Part shown: positions 48,045-58,879 of the stretch, in pieces
How the letters are laid out: every line of letters begins with the position of its first letter
How positions within the stretch are numbered: the stretch's first letter is position 1
DNA from: Planctomycetaceae bacterium
GTDB lineage: Bacteria; Planctomycetota; Planctomycetia; Planctomycetales; Planctomycetaceae
Length of the DNA: 64,000 nucleotides
Assembly (NCBI GenBank): GCA_029259815.1
Contig: JAJDEJ010000210.1
Span: 1 to 64,000, forward strand
Reading direction: 5' to 3'
Made by a program: the position numbers and the translations under genes
The notes under the pieces: model-generated
Seen by the model: the letters and a program-made list of their open reading frames with translations, nothing else
Databases searched by the model: none
What the model was told of the DNA's origin: nothing

Positions 48045-49537
48045 TAGAGTCCCCTCCTTGGACCGCCGACGAAGCCGAAGCCGACCTCTTCGCGGTGCTC
48101 ATGTGGTTCCTTCATCATTTCAATCGCCTGCTCACGGTGCATGGGCGGGATGACGAATCGATCCTCAAACGTGCAGAGGGCGGTCAGCTTGTAGATTTCC
48201 TCCGCCTCTTCGCGTGTGCAGTTCGCTTCACGCAGCATGCGGTCGGCCGTCTCACGGTCGATATCGCCGACGGTTTCCGCACGGCGATGCCAGCGGACAG
48301 CCTTCTGCTTTGCGAGGGCGTATCGGACGGGACCCTCGTGACCGGCCCCGAACAGGTTGGCCAGGAACTTCATCGGGACACGCGAGTCGTCGATGTCATG
48401 GAACAGGTTGTCGCTGTTGTGCGTGATCGTGTCCTCGGGCTTACTCGCCTGCACGGGTGACATGGGCGGCACGTAGAACAGCATCGGCAGCGTGCGGTAC
48501 TCGATGTGCGGGGGCAGGGCGATCTTCCACTTCATAACAAACTGGTAGACGGGCGAGTCCTGAGCCGCCTCGATCACGCCGTCCGAGATGCCGTTTTTCT
48601 TCGCCTCAGCGATCACTTCGGGATCGAAGGGATCGAGAATCATCGACCGCTGTCCCTCAACCAACTCGTCGTCCGGCAGCTTGGCGACCTCTTCCATCTT
48701 CTCGGCGTCGTAGAGCAGCACGCCCAAATACCGGATGCGACCGACGCAGGAGTGGAAGCAGGCAGGAGCCTGTCCCGTCTCCAATCGGGGGAAGCAGAGG
48801 ATGCACTTCTCGCTCTTGCCGGTGAACCAGTTGAAGTATGTCTTCTTATACGGGCACGCTGACACGCACGATCGCCACGCACGGCACTTCTTCTGGTCGA
48901 TCAACACGATGCCGTCTTCGCCCCGCTTGTACAGCGCTCCCGACGGACAGGACGCCACGCAACACGGATTCAAACAGTGATTACAGATTCTCGGCAGATA
49001 GAAGAACACCAGCCGTTCGACCGAACTGAGTTGCAGTCGTTGTTGCTCGGTCAGCCCCTCCAGGTTGGGATCGTTCTCCGCGTAGATCGGTGAGCCGCCC
49101 AGGTCGTCATCCCAGTTGGGGCCGGACTGCACGTCGATTTTCTCGCCGTCGATCATCGAGATCGGTTCAGCGGTCGGTTGATCCGAGCCTTCGGGAGCGT
49201 TAAACAGGTTCTGGTAGTCGTAGGTCCAGGGCTCGTAGTAATCATCCATGCTGGGCATGTTGGGATGATGGAAGATGTTGGGGACGACCTTCGTTTTGCT
49301 GGTCGACTTGATGTGGAGTTTGCCGTCGCCGTTGGTCTCGAAGCCCCCCTGATACTTCTCTTGATCTTCCCACTTCGTCGGATAACCGGTGCCCGGCTTG
49401 GTTTCGACGTTGTTCCACCACATGTATTCGGCCCCTTTGCGGTCGGTCCACACGTTCTTGCAGGCGACACTGCACGTGTGACAACCGATGCACTTGTCGA
49501 GGTGAAACACCATCGAAACTTGAGATCGAACTTGCAT
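48044..49537 (-). CDS. narH: Respiratory nitrate reductase beta subunit (Fe-S)
   Basis: A 497-residue iron-sulfur subunit linking NarI haems to NarG. The four cluster groups are CIGCHTCSVACKNVW near the start, CNHCLNPCCVASCPSGA, CRAWRSCVSACPYKK (Trp in place of a Cys, the mark of the [3Fe-4S] site of NarH) and CILCFPRLETGQAPACFHSC. So three [4Fe-4S] and one [3Fe-4S] clusters are predicted, as in E. coli. The family segments VRSQVSMVFHLDKCIGCHTC, MWWNNVETKPGTGYP and RTLPMLFYVPPMSPV are present. It is cytoplasmic. narH and narJ overlap by one base. Upstream, instead of directly narG, lies a small membrane-protein gene 42 bp away. Confidence 0.96.
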   Translation of the reverse strand: MQVRSQVSMVFHLDKCIGCHTCSVACKNVWTDRKGAEYMWWNNVETKPGTGYPTKWEDQEKYQGGFETNGDGKLHIKSTSKTKVVPNIFHHPNMPSMDDYYEPWTYDYQNLFNAPEGSDQPTAEPISMIDGEKIDVQSGPNWDDDLGGSPIYAENDPNLEGLTEQQRLQLSSVERLVFFYLPRICNHCLNPCCVASCPSGALYKRGEDGIVLIDQKKCRAWRSCVSACPYKKTYFNWFTGKSEKCILCFPRLETGQAPACFHSCVGRIRYLGVLLYDAEKMEEVAKLPDDELVEGQRSMILDPFDPEVIAEAKKNGISDGVIEAAQDSPVYQFVMKWKIALPPHIEYRTLPMLFYVPPMSPVQASKPEDTITHNSDNLFHDIDDSRVPMKFLANLFGAGHEGPVRYALAKQKAVRWHRRAETVGDIDRETADRMLREANCTREEAEEIYKLTALCTFEDRFVIPPMHREQAIEMMKEPHEHREEVGFGFVGGPRRGL

Positions 49538-49579
49538 GATGTGGTTTAGGGTTGATGGTTTAGGGTTGATGGATTCGCT

Positions 49580-49822
49580 TTAGGTCATCATGACGAGTGT
49601 GATCGCAGTCACCGCCGCGATGGCTGCAATCCCTATCATGACCAGCCATGCTGGTTGTCTCAGTTGCTGACGGTAGAAAATGGGAATCACAATGATTCCG
49701 ATCAGGGACATCACAAGCAGTGTGATCGCGCTGCCTGTTGCCGTGCCGATCAGGAGAACGAGTACTCCAATCGCGGTCACAATGCCGTCCCTGTGTGATT
49801 GATTTTCAGTTTGTGTGTTCAT
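49580..49822 (-). CDS. Small membrane protein between narG and narH
   Basis: An 80-residue hydrophobic protein with two or three membrane helices: GIVTAIGVLVLLIGTATGSA, ITLLVMSLIGIIVIPIFY and PAWLVMIGIAAIAAVTAITL. The N-terminus is short and polar (MNTQTENQSHRDG). No motif or family was recognised. It is 45 bp from narG and 42 bp from narH on the same strand, so it is part of the operon. It might be an assembly factor, a small subunit, or a by-product of operon rearrangement; nothing decides. It is placed where narG and narH are normally adjacent. Confidence 0.7.
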   Translation of the reverse strand: MNTQTENQSHRDGIVTAIGVLVLLIGTATGSAITLLVMSLIGIIVIPIFYRQQLRQPAWLVMIGIAAIAAVTAITLVMMT

Positions 49823-49867
49823 TGCTCGATCTTTCGGGAACGGGTCAGGATTCGTCCGATCAATCAG

Positions 49868-52800
49868 TCAGTACACTGGTTCTCCTGGCAGTTTCCTCAC
49901 CAACAGGTGCGTATCTCGGTTACAGCCGACTGGCCCCCAGTAGTTGAAGTGGTACGAGAACTGGCCGTAGCCGCCGATCATGAAGTTGGGCTTCAGCCGA
50001 GTCCGTGTGAGGCTGTTATGTCCACCAGCCCGTCGTTTCTTGCGAAGCGGCGAGAGCGGGATGCCATGCGTTCGTTCCGGGGCGTGATACTGCATGCAGA
50101 TGCCCGGCGGGATGCGGGCACTCACGACCGCACACGTCACCACCACGCCGTGATCGTTGAAGACCTCGACCCAGTCGTTGTCGGCGATGCCGATACTCTC
50201 GGCTTCCTTGTCGTTCATCCACAGCGGATAGACGCCTCGCGAAAGCGTTGTCATTCGCTGGTTGTCGCCGTAGGTCGAGTGGATGTGCCACTTGCCGTGC
50301 GGCGTCAGGTAGTTGAGCATCAACGTCGGACCAACTTCAGGTCCCGTCTCGCTGAACTGTAAGTCGGAGTACTGCGTTGGCATCGGTTTCGGTTTGTACG
50401 TCGGCAGGTGCTCGCCGAAGTCGATGTAGACCGGATGGTCCAGATAGAACGACTGCCGACCCGTCAACGTTCGCCAGGGCACGAGGGCCTCGACGTTGTA
50501 CGTGAACGGTGCGTAGGTGCGACCGTCCTCGATGAGCCCTGACCACATCGGACTGTTGATGAACCGTCGCGGCTGACTCTGAATGTCCTTGTAAGAAGTA
50601 CGGAAGCCGCGGTTCTTCTCCGCCAGTTGAGCCAGCGGCATCCCGGTCTTCTGCTCCATGTCCTGATAGGAACGGTAGGCGAGTTCGCCGTTTGTCACCG
50701 TGGCGAAGTGCAGGATCGCATCGCACACGTCGACATCCCGATCGAGTGATGGATAGGTATTTCCGTCCCAAGTCTCGGTGCGATGCGTCTGGAGGTACTC
50801 GTCGTATTCGTCCGTGATCGAGTACTTCGTGCCGTGCGCTCCGAGTCCGTTCTCGCGAACGAGTGGGCCATACGAGATGTACTGGTTGTAGACGTTCTTG
50901 TAGTCCCGCTTGACGATCTTGAAGTTGGGCATCGTCTTGCCGGGGATCGCCTCTTGCTCGCCACGAATCCATTGCTCCATGCCCGGCTGAGCAACCTCTG
51001 CCGCTGAGTCGTGAGCCAATGGGGCTGCGACGACGTCTTCGACCGGCTCGGGGAAGTGCGGCTCGGCGACGTCAGAGAACTTCTTCGCGATGTCCTTGAA
51101 GATGGCCCAGTCGCTCTTCGACTCCCAGCACGGCGGCACCGCCTTCGACAGCGGATGAATGAAGCTGTGCATGTCGGTCGAGTTGAGGTCGGCCTTCTCG
51201 TACCACGTCGCCGCCGGCAGGACGATGTCCGAGTACAGAGCCGACGTGTCCATGCGGAAGTTGAGATCGACGACGAGATCCATCTTTCCCTGCGGAGCAT
51301 GTTCGTGCCAGGCGACCTCCTTGGCACAACCTTCGGCGAGGTCTTCGCCGACCGCGTTGTCGTGTGTCCCGAGATAGTGCCGCAAGAAGTACTCGTGACC
51401 CTTCGCACTGGCCATGAGCGCGTTGCCCCGCCAGATGAACCAGACGCGGGGCCAGTTCTCCTCAGCATCCGGGTCCTCGACGGAGAACTGCATCTCTTTG
51501 CTCTTCAGCCGTTCGACGATCCAGGCGATGATCTCCTCAGTCGTCTCTTTTCCGGCCTCACGCGCCTGTTTGACGACTTCGATCGGGTTCTCAGGGAACT
51601 GCGGATAAAACGGCAGCCAACCCTGACGCACGGCCCGGACCTGCATGTCCATCGTGTGCCCCTGAGCCGTACTCGACTCCGACGGATTCTGCGGCACGGT
51701 GTGATAGTCCGTGAAATCCTTCTCGTACCGCCACTGGTCCGTGTGGACGTAGTGCCAACTCGGCGTGTTCTGCAGGCGGGAAGGAGGGAACCAGTCCTTC
51801 GCCAGCGCAATCGACGACCACGACTCTGCCGGTGCGAGCTTCTCCTGTCCGACGTAGTGCGCCAGTCCACCACCATTGACTCCGACACAACCGCAGAACA
51901 TCAACGCGTGAATGCCGGCCCGGTACATCAGGTTGGCGTGATACCAGTGGTTGATGCCGGCCCCGATGAGAATGGTGCACTTGCCACCGGTGTGCTCGGC
52001 TGTTGTGGCCCACTCACGGGCGAAGCGAATCAGCACCTCACGGTCGATGCCGGTGTACTTCTCACTCCAGGCAGGTGTGTACGGTGCGTGCTCGTCGTCG
52101 TAGTCGGCCGGATACTCTCCGGTCAGGCCACGGTTCACCCCGTACTGAGCCATCAACAGGTCGTAGACCGTGGTGACGACGACTTCCCCGCCATCCGCCG
52201 TCGCAATGGTGCGAACGGGCACTCCGCGTAGGGACGTCTTGCCCGCACCGAAGTCGTCCAACTCGACATCCACGACGCCATCGGACGTGTCGAGGAAACT
52301 GAGGACTGGCTGAATTTCGCTGCCGTCCAGGCCGTCATTAAGTTGCAGGTTCCACTTCCCCTTCTCTTCACCCCAGCGGAAGCCCGAACTGCCCATTGGC
52401 ATCTTCGGGCCGTTCGACGCTTCGTCCCACATCAGGAACTTCCACTCGCCATGCTCTTCGCCAGCGTACTTCTCCAGCCGACCGGCTCTTAGCAGTTGAC
52501 CCGCCTTGGCGATGCCGTCTTCCCCTTCGACAATCTCCACGAGATACGGTGAGTCGGTGTACTTCCTGGTGTAATCCATGAAGTACGGCGTTTGCTTTTG
52601 GTGATGGAACTCGGTCAACAGCACATGATTGACCGCCATCCACCACGCACCGTCCTGCCCCGTATTGACGGCGACCCACTCATCGGCATACTTGGCGACC
52701 ATGTTGAAGTCGGGTGAGAAGACCCACAGCTTTGTGCCGTTGTGCCGTCCCTCAGCCAGGAAGTGGCAGTCCGGGGTCCGCGTCATGCCGATGTTGGCCC

Positions 52801-53527
52801 CCATCGAGACCAGCATCTTCGCGTGGTACCAGTCGGCACTCTCGGCGACGTCGGTCTGCTCGCCCCATGTCTCCGGCGATGCGGGCGGCAGGTCGCAGTA
52901 CCAGTCGTAGAACGACAACGAGATGCCGCCTATCAGCTGCATCAGCCGCGCACCAGAGGCGTAGCTGATCATGGACATCGCAGGAATTGGCGAGAAGCCG
53001 GCAATCCGATCGGGGCCATGCTTCTTGATCGTCTGGACCATCGAGGCGGCGATGATCTCCAGTGCGGTCGCCCAGTCCGTCCGTCTCAATCCACCCTTGC
53101 CACGGGCGCGTTGCCAGCGCTGCCGGGCTTCAGGGTTCTCGACGAGACTCTTCCAGGCGTCGACCGGGTCAGCATGGTCAGCCCGTGCCTGCTTCCACAA
53201 GTCGAGCAGGGCTCCTCGAATGTACGGGTACTTCACTCGCAACGGGCTATAGAGATACCAACTGTAGGAGATCCCCCGCTGACATCCGCGCGGCTCGTAG
53301 GGTGGGATGCCCGCTTCGAGGTTCGGATAGTCGAGCCCCTGCATCTCCCAAGTGACGATGCCATCCTTGACGTGAATGTTCCAAGTACATCCACCCGTGC
53401 AGTTCACCCCGTGCGTGCTGCGGACGACTTTGTCATGAGTCCAGCGGTTGCGATAGAACTCCTCCCACTCCCGCCCCTCGGGGTTCACTTCATCTCGAAT
53501 CCAGGCGATTGCGTCACGGATGCTCAT
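49868..53527 (-). CDS. narG: Respiratory nitrate reductase alpha subunit
   Basis: A 1219-residue catalytic subunit that reduces nitrate to nitrite with a bis-MGD molybdenum centre. The FS0 [4Fe-4S] ligands are H39, C43, C47 and C82 ([17 protein letters not shown] and EPRGCQRG), the His-plus-three-Cys pattern of NarG. The Mo ligand Asp212 is in [20 protein letters not shown], equivalent to E. coli Asp222. Other family segments: [45 protein letters not shown] and [12 protein letters not shown]. Length is as in E. coli. No Sec or TAT signal is visible, so it is probably cytoplasmic and anchored by NarI. The start overlaps the stop of the dihaem cytochrome by 4 nt (ATGA), with GAGG 6 nt upstream. 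Confidence 0.97.
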   Translation of the reverse strand: MSIRDAIAWIRDEVNPEGREWEEFYRNRWTHDKVVRSTHGVNCTGGCTWNIHVKDGIVTWEMQGLDYPNLEAGIPPYEPRGCQRGISYSWYLYSPLRVKYPYIRGALLDLWKQARADHADPVDAWKSLVENPEARQRWQRARGKGGLRRTDWATALEIIAASMVQTIKKHGPDRIAGFSPIPAMSMISYASGARLMQLIGGISLSFYDWYCDLPPASPETWGEQTDVAESADWYHAKMLVSMGANIGMTRTPDCHFLAEGRHNGTKLWVFSPDFNMVAKYADEWVAVNTGQDGAWWMAVNHVLLTEFHHQKQTPYFMDYTRKYTDSPYLVEIVEGEDGIAKAGQLLRAGRLEKYAGEEHGEWKFLMWDEASNGPKMPMGSSGFRWGEEKGKWNLQLNDGLDGSEIQPVLSFLDTSDGVVDVELDDFGAGKTSLRGVPVRTIATADGGEVVVTTVYDLLMAQYGVNRGLTGEYPADYDDEHAPYTPAWSEKYTGIDREVLIRFAREWATTAEHTGGKCTILIGAGINHWYHANLMYRAGIHALMFCGCVGVNGGGLAHYVGQEKLAPAESWSSIALAKDWFPPSRLQNTPSWHYVHTDQWRYEKDFTDYHTVPQNPSESSTAQGHTMDMQVRAVRQGWLPFYPQFPENPIEVVKQAREAGKETTEEIIAWIVERLKSKEMQFSVEDPDAEENWPRVWFIWRGNALMASAKGHEYFLRHYLGTHDNAVGEDLAEGCAKEVAWHEHAPQGKMDLVVDLNFRMDTSALYSDIVLPAATWYEKADLNSTDMHSFIHPLSKAVPPCWESKSDWAIFKDIAKKFSDVAEPHFPEPVEDVVAAPLAHDSAAEVAQPGMEQWIRGEQEAIPGKTMPNFKIVKRDYKNVYNQYISYGPLVRENGLGAHGTKYSITDEYDEYLQTHRTETWDGNTYPSLDRDVDVCDAILHFATVTNGELAYRSYQDMEQKTGMPLAQLAEKNRGFRTSYKDIQSQPRRFINSPMWSGLIEDGRTYAPFTYNVEALVPWRTLTGRQSFYLDHPVYIDFGEHLPTYKPKPMPTQYSDLQFSETGPEVGPTLMLNYLTPHGKWHIHSTYGDNQRMTTLSRGVYPLWMNDKEAESIGIADNDWVEVFNDHGVVVTCAVVSARIPPGICMQYHAPERTHGIPLSPLRKKRRAGGHNSLTRTRLKPNFMIGGYGQFSYHFNYWGPVGCNRDTHLLVRKLPGEPVY

Positions 53528-54525
53528 GAATGACCTCGTGGCGAGTTCGACTCGCCGGTTGCGGCTGCCAAAGTGGATGGAGTACTCGCCGGTGTAGACT
53601 TGTGCCCAAGATGTACGGCTGACACGCCTGCTTCCAGAAGCGGTCGCCGGACCCCGTAAAACCGGCCCTTCCAGAGCGCGTCAAACAGGAACACAATCGC
53701 CCCCGCGACTGCCAGCCCCATCATCAGGAAAGCGATGCGATTCACAGAGGCATCCGCCTCGGTTTGACTGGCGGAGGCCTCGAAGTACGCCGCCAATGCG
53801 TGGATCTCCTCCGCTTCGAGTGGATGATTCTTGAAGACCGGCTGCATGGTCTCCGTCGCCGGTGCCATCAACCACGCACTGAGCGCCTTACGCCCCTTAA
53901 GCCGCTCATACACGCGGGTGAGATCGGGGCCGAGACGCCCGCCTCCCAACGCCGCGAGGTCATGCATGCTGTGACACGCATTGCAAGCAGTGCCGCCCTT
54001 TTTGAGCTTCTGCCGACCGAGGAAAATCTCACGTCCGTGGATGCGATCCTGTTCCGTGAACGGCTTGTTCGAAATCTGAACACCTTGGAATTGCGACTTC
54101 TCCAGCTTCGACTCTGCCTCAATCAGCTTGATGATCTGCTCGGCCCGATAGCGAGTCATCCCCGGAGCAATCGGCATGACAACGCCGCGTGACTCCTCCA
54201 CCAGCTTGGCGGCATAGGCATCGCCACTATCGACGACCGCCTTGGGATTTTGCATGAAGCCAATCAACCACTCAGCATCTCGACGTTTGCCAACGTCTTT
54301 GAGGTCGGGCCCGGTCAGACGACCGCCACCAATGGTGTGACAGTTCATGCAGTTTTGGCGGTAATAGTCCGGTGTGTCCTGCGACCAGCCAACCGCCGGC
54401 ACAAATGTCGCGAGCATCAACCCCAACAGGAGTCTGGACCATCGACCAACGGCAGATCGTCCTCGCAATGGACAGTAGTCCGTCCTCGGTCGTGCATGAA
54501 CACCCGTCCACCCATTGCTCTCCAT
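53524..54525 (-). CDS. Membrane-anchored dihaem cytochrome c heading the nar operon
   Basis: A 333-residue exported cytochrome c with two class I haem domains. Signal peptide: residues about 29-48 ([19 protein letters not shown]). Haem 1 is C59-M-N-C-H63 ([17 protein letters not shown], then TGPDLKDVG) with a Met ligand in [10 protein letters not shown]. Haem 2 is C181-N-A-C-H185 ([18 protein letters not shown]) with TMQPVF as Met ligand. A C-terminal helix (265-283) and a Pro/Ser-rich tail follow. It occupies the place of narC in Thermus-type operons but is a different, dihaem design. It may be a periplasmic partner of the act complex. The ATG at 54525 is preceded by GGTGG; a TTG at 54537 is also in frame. 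It overlaps narG by 4 nt. Confidence 0.88.
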   Translation of the reverse strand: MESNGWTGVHARPRTDYCPLRGRSAVGRWSRLLLGLMLATFVPAVGWSQDTPDYYRQNCMNCHTIGGGRLTGPDLKDVGKRRDAEWLIGFMQNPKAVVDSGDAYAAKLVEESRGVVMPIAPGMTRYRAEQIIKLIEAESKLEKSQFQGVQISNKPFTEQDRIHGREIFLGRQKLKKGGTACNACHSMHDLAALGGGRLGPDLTRVYERLKGRKALSAWLMAPATETMQPVFKNHPLEAEEIHALAAYFEASASQTEADASVNRIAFLMMGLAVAGAIVFLFDALWKGRFYGVRRPLLEAGVSAVHLGHKSTPASTPSTLAAATGESNSPRGHS

Positions 54526-54595
54526 GACGTCCACCAATCATCACTGAGCGGAAATGTTTCCAACCAGCCTTTCGGCACCAGCAAAAGAGCAGACA

Positions 54596-54621
54596 ATAAG
54601 TGGACACCTGTGTCCTCTTAT
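54596..54621. promoter_or_regulatory. 26-bp palindrome, candidate operator of the nar operon
   Basis: Arms ATAAGTGGACAC and GTGTCCTCTTAT pair with one mismatch around a CT centre, 71 bp upstream of the ATG at 54525. The size and symmetry suit a dimeric regulator. It does not match the FNR/NNR consensus (TTGAT-N4-ATCAA). No known binding family is assigned. Confidence 0.5.
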
Positions 54622-54633
54622 CATCTTGACGGC

Positions 54634-54662
54634 AGGCTAATGCCTCTATTTGTGGATGTCAA
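54634..54662 (-). promoter_or_regulatory. Weak sigma-70-like promoter candidate for the nar operon
   Basis: On the minus strand a perfect TTGACA lies at 54662-54657, followed after 17 bp by TAGCCT (3 of 6 matches to the -10 box). The palindrome at 54596-54621 would then sit just downstream of the start point, a repressor-like place. An inverted CTTGAC/GTCAAG pair also brackets the site. Confidence 0.3.
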
Positions 54663-54929
54663 GGTCCCTATATCCTGATTTAGGGAATCTCACCATTCGG
54701 AACTCAGATTCCCAGAATTTGCAACAACGCCCGTCACGATGCGACGCATTCACATCATTGGTGGGAAGAATCGTGGCAGGGCGCAGCTCGTGGGCGAACT
54801 CTTCGCCGAGTTCCGTCGACGTGGATTGCAGCAGGTGGGCACGATCAAGCGCACATGATCAGCACGAACTGGCGACATCTGGCGAGTGCCACAGGCACCT
54901 TGGTGTCTGTGGCACAAGTGTCACCGTTA

Positions 54930-56183
54930 TTAAGACGCTGCCCGGTTGGCCGCGACCATCACCAGGAGTGACGTCGGCTCGAATCGTCTGCCAAGTGGCT
55001 GGAATGGCTCCAGGCATCCGAGGAGCGTATCCACCCCGAGTGCATCCGCCCAGCGAAACAAGCCGTGATACTCTGACGTCATGCACAGCCCGTCGTTCAC
55101 GATCTGGTCAATGATGTCTGGGATCTCCACGACTCTTTCCTCGAGGACACGCGTCGCTTCCAGGAACATTGGCAGGAAGAGGCGTCGGCTCACTTCGTCG
55201 GTCGTCATGTGATGAGACTTGCGACTCCGTTGGGAGATGATGTCACGGACGGCGGGGGCGATGCGGATGTCACCGGGATAGCCGTCGGTTGAGTAGAATC
55301 CCCCACCAGACTTAGAACCACGGCGGCCCGACTTGTACATCGCAATGAGCAGTTCGGACGGAATGAATCGGTCCGGGAAGGCACGTAGCAACGTCGCACC
55401 AACCGCCAGCGAGACGTCAATTCCAAACTCGTCCAGGTGCCGAAGTGGTCCGCACGGCATGCCGAAATCGTGTGCGGCCTGATCCAGGACTTGAACATCG
55501 ACGCCTTCCAGCAGGAGTTCCATCGACTCGGTGAGATAGGGGGACAGGATGCGGTTGAGCACAAAGCCCGGACCATCGCGAACGACGACCGGTGACTTGC
55601 CAAGCGCCACGGCGAAGGCGGTCGCTTGCTCTTTCGTCTCGGTGCTTGTCGTGGCGGCTGCAATCACTTCAACGAGGGCCCTCTCCGCCACAGGATGACA
55701 GAAATGCAATCCACAGAAGCGACCCGGAGTGGGGAGTGCTTCCGCCAACTCGGAGATGGGGATACTCGATGTATTCGATGCGACAACCGTGTGGCGGCTC
55801 AGGTGCCGCCCAATCCGTGACAGGACCTCTCTCTTGAGAGCGAGGTTTTCGGGAACTGCTTCGATCACGAGATCGGCGGCAGCGAGGTCTGCGTCTGAGG
55901 TCACGACTCGAATGACGGCAGAGGATGAAGATTTCGCGAAGTGGGGACCACGGATCAGTCCCGATGTCGGCGAAGTCAGAATCTCACGCACCGCATCGGT
56001 CGCTGCTTGCGGGTAGGCGTCGGCAATCTGGACATGATGTCCACTGCGGACACTACAGGCGGCAATCGCGCGACCCATCACGCCCGCACCGATGATGCTC
56101 ACAGTGCGAATGCGGGCGTCCGGCGGCTGAGACACCACGTCGGAGGTGCAAGGGGGTGACGAACTCGTCGGCAATTCCGTCAT
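54930..56183 (-). CDS. 3-hydroxyacyl-CoA dehydrogenase
   Basis: A 417-residue NAD-dependent 3-hydroxyacyl-CoA dehydrogenase: it oxidises 3-hydroxyacyl-CoA to 3-oxoacyl-CoA, or the reverse. The Rossmann motif is VSIIGAGVMGRAIAACSVRS (GxGxxG at about 33-38), with the acidic end of strand 2 in QIADAYPQA. The active-site Ser and His are in NTSSIPISEL and GLHFCHPVAERALVEV. The C-terminal helical domains have PGFVLNRILSPYLTESMELL and SGRRGSKSGGGFYS. It is a stand-alone dehydrogenase without the enoyl-CoA hydratase part of FadB. It is 49 bp after the ketosynthase gene on the same strand, so probably co-transcribed. This suggests work on a beta-oxo intermediate made by the ketosynthase pair. Confidence 0.92.
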   Translation of the reverse strand: MTELPTSSSPPCTSDVVSQPPDARIRTVSIIGAGVMGRAIAACSVRSGHHVQIADAYPQAATDAVREILTSPTSGLIRGPHFAKSSSSAVIRVVTSDADLAAADLVIEAVPENLALKREVLSRIGRHLSRHTVVASNTSSIPISELAEALPTPGRFCGLHFCHPVAERALVEVIAAATTSTETKEQATAFAVALGKSPVVVRDGPGFVLNRILSPYLTESMELLLEGVDVQVLDQAAHDFGMPCGPLRHLDEFGIDVSLAVGATLLRAFPDRFIPSELLIAMYKSGRRGSKSGGGFYSTDGYPGDIRIAPAVRDIISQRSRKSHHMTTDEVSRRLFLPMFLEATRVLEERVVEIPDIIDQIVNDGLCMTSEYHGLFRWADALGVDTLLGCLEPFQPLGRRFEPTSLLVMVAANRAAS

Positions 56184-56232
56184 CGAATGCCCGGGTTGGG
56201 GACAAAAACGAATGAGTCATCGTAGCGATCGT

Positions 56233-57540
<1,308 letters not shown>

Positions 57541-57562
57541 CCGTTGCCTCGACTTTGTGTCT

Positions 57563-58879
57563 TCAGTCTCGGAATGCACCCACGGCGATACAACTGCCGA
57601 GTCCGCGTCCCAGCATACTCAGGCTCAGGAAGCTGTCCCCGGCCGTGACTTCGCCATCATTCCCGGAGCAGATCGGGCCGTCCGAATTCAAAACGCCAAA
57701 GGGATCTGCGGGAAAGAGTCGACCATTCTGCAGTGCCAGAAGGCTGGCAATCATCTCCATCGCTCCTGCCCCCGCTCCCGCGTTGCCCAGACGGCTCTTC
57801 GTGGCAACAACCGGTCTCTGTACGTCAGCGGGACCAAAGACATCACGAATGGCTTGCGACTCCGCCCTGCTCATAGTGACCGACCCCAGACCGTGAGCAT
57901 GGATGTGCCCAACTCCCGAAGGAAACAGACAGGCTCGTCGCAGCGACTGTCGCATCGCGCTGGCCAGAGCTTGACCGCAAGCCGAGACACCATCGTGGCC
58001 GATGAACGACGCGGATGCGGAGCCGAGTACCTCGCCATAGATGTGGGCTCCACGGTCTTGGGCGGCATGCAAGTCCTCCAGGATCACAGCGCCTGCTCCC
58101 TCACCCGGGAATGGCTTATGATCAGTCGCATCGAGTGATTTGTTGTCACTGAAGGCGGAATCGTCACATACCTCATTTTCCAAACGAGCGTGCATGAGGT
58201 TGATGCTGTTCAGAGTCGTCCCGGTCGCTCCCACGAGCATGGCATCAGCATCACCACTCTTGATGTTGCGGCACGCCTCCGCGATTGCGAGCGCAAACGA
58301 GACATCACGTTGTGTAATCGTGTTGTTCGGTCCGCGCAGATCATTGATGATCGCCAAGTGACATGTCGGCATATTCGGCAAGCACTTCAACAGCCAGAGA
58401 GGGGCCATTTCAGAGAGACCATCGGTTCCCCAACGGTCCATTTCAAATTCGCCCTGAGCATCGGAACAGGCACCCACCGCTGACTGAAAATCTTCCGGCA
58501 TGACAGACACGTTCCCCGCACCGAAGCACACCCCCACTCGCTCCGCATCGTAGTATTCCAGCAGCTGACTACTGAGTAACGCTTGTTGCCCAGCAGCGAC
58601 CCCCATCTGCGTCTCACGGTTCATCACCTTGAGCGACTTCCGTATTTTCTTGCGGGTGGTCGCCGGCAGGTCGTCAAAATCGTCGATCCGCCCATTGAAA
58701 TCAGCGACACCCGGAGCGCAGACTGCTTCACCACTGCCCGAGCCTTCGACTGCCTCCGAAGGTTCATTCAATTTGTTCCAGAATTGAGCCGCTGTTCGGC
58801 CAAACGGACTGATGATTCCCATGCCGGTGATAACAATTTGCCGGTCATGTTCGACTCGATCATTGTGGGTCAAGGACAT
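57563..58879 (-). CDS. Degenerate ketosynthase, chain-length-factor-like
   Basis: A 438-residue ketosynthase-fold protein that has lost key residues. At the nucleophile site the sequence is GPNNTITQRDVSFALAIAEA, so an Asp192 stands where the Cys should be. The first His is kept (H329, HAHGLGSVTM) and the Lys is kept (K361, ATKSRLGNAGAGAG), but the second His is Asn366. The fold otherwise holds (VITGMGIISPFGRTAAQFWN, PFPGEGAGAVILEDL). Known KSbeta/chain-length factors also lack the Cys and pair with an active KSalpha; the following gene is such a partner. Cys-less copies of this style seem common in planctomycetes. GGAGAG lies 8 nt before the ATG. It heads the three-gene run and is probably non-condensing. 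Confidence 0.9.
   Translation of the reverse strand: MSLTHNDRVEHDRQIVITGMGIISPFGRTAAQFWNKLNEPSEAVEGSGSGEAVCAPGVADFNGRIDDFDDLPATTRKKIRKSLKVMNRETQMGVAAGQQALLSSQLLEYYDAERVGVCFGAGNVSVMPEDFQSAVGACSDAQGEFEMDRWGTDGLSEMAPLWLLKCLPNMPTCHLAIINDLRGPNNTITQRDVSFALAIAEACRNIKSGDADAMLVGATGTTLNSINLMHARLENEVCDDSAFSDNKSLDATDHKPFPGEGAGAVILEDLHAAQDRGAHIYGEVLGSASASFIGHDGVSACGQALASAMRQSLRRACLFPSGVGHIHAHGLGSVTMSRAESQAIRDVFGPADVQRPVVATKSRLGNAGAGAGAMEMIASLLALQNGRLFPADPFGVLNSDGPICSGNDGEVTAGDSFLSLSMLGRGLGSCIAVGAFRD

Larger units (their letters stand above)
54526..54929. other. Intergenic region before the nar operon
   Basis: A 404-bp gap that contains the nar regulatory sites above. It also has a short TCCCTA/TAGGGA inverted repeat at 54665-54686. 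A strong hairpin lies at 54886-54915 (GTGCCACAGGCACC/GGTGTCTGTGGCAC, one G-U pair, loop TT). That hairpin is 14 bp past the stop of the 3-hydroxyacyl-CoA dehydrogenase gene and could end its transcript, though no T-tract follows. No gene is supported. Confidence 0.55.

Noticed and set aside
51011-52231. Long plus-strand open frame (406 codons) inside narG
   Set aside because: It is antisense to a strongly conserved gene, has Arg/Val/Asp-rich low-complexity content typical of a GC-rich shadow frame, and has no motif or signal.
54596-54686. FNR/NNR box upstream of nar
   Set aside because: TTGTGGATGTCAA near 54650 has 3 rather than 4 central bases between half-sites and poor halves; it does not meet the TTGAT-N4-ATCAA pattern.
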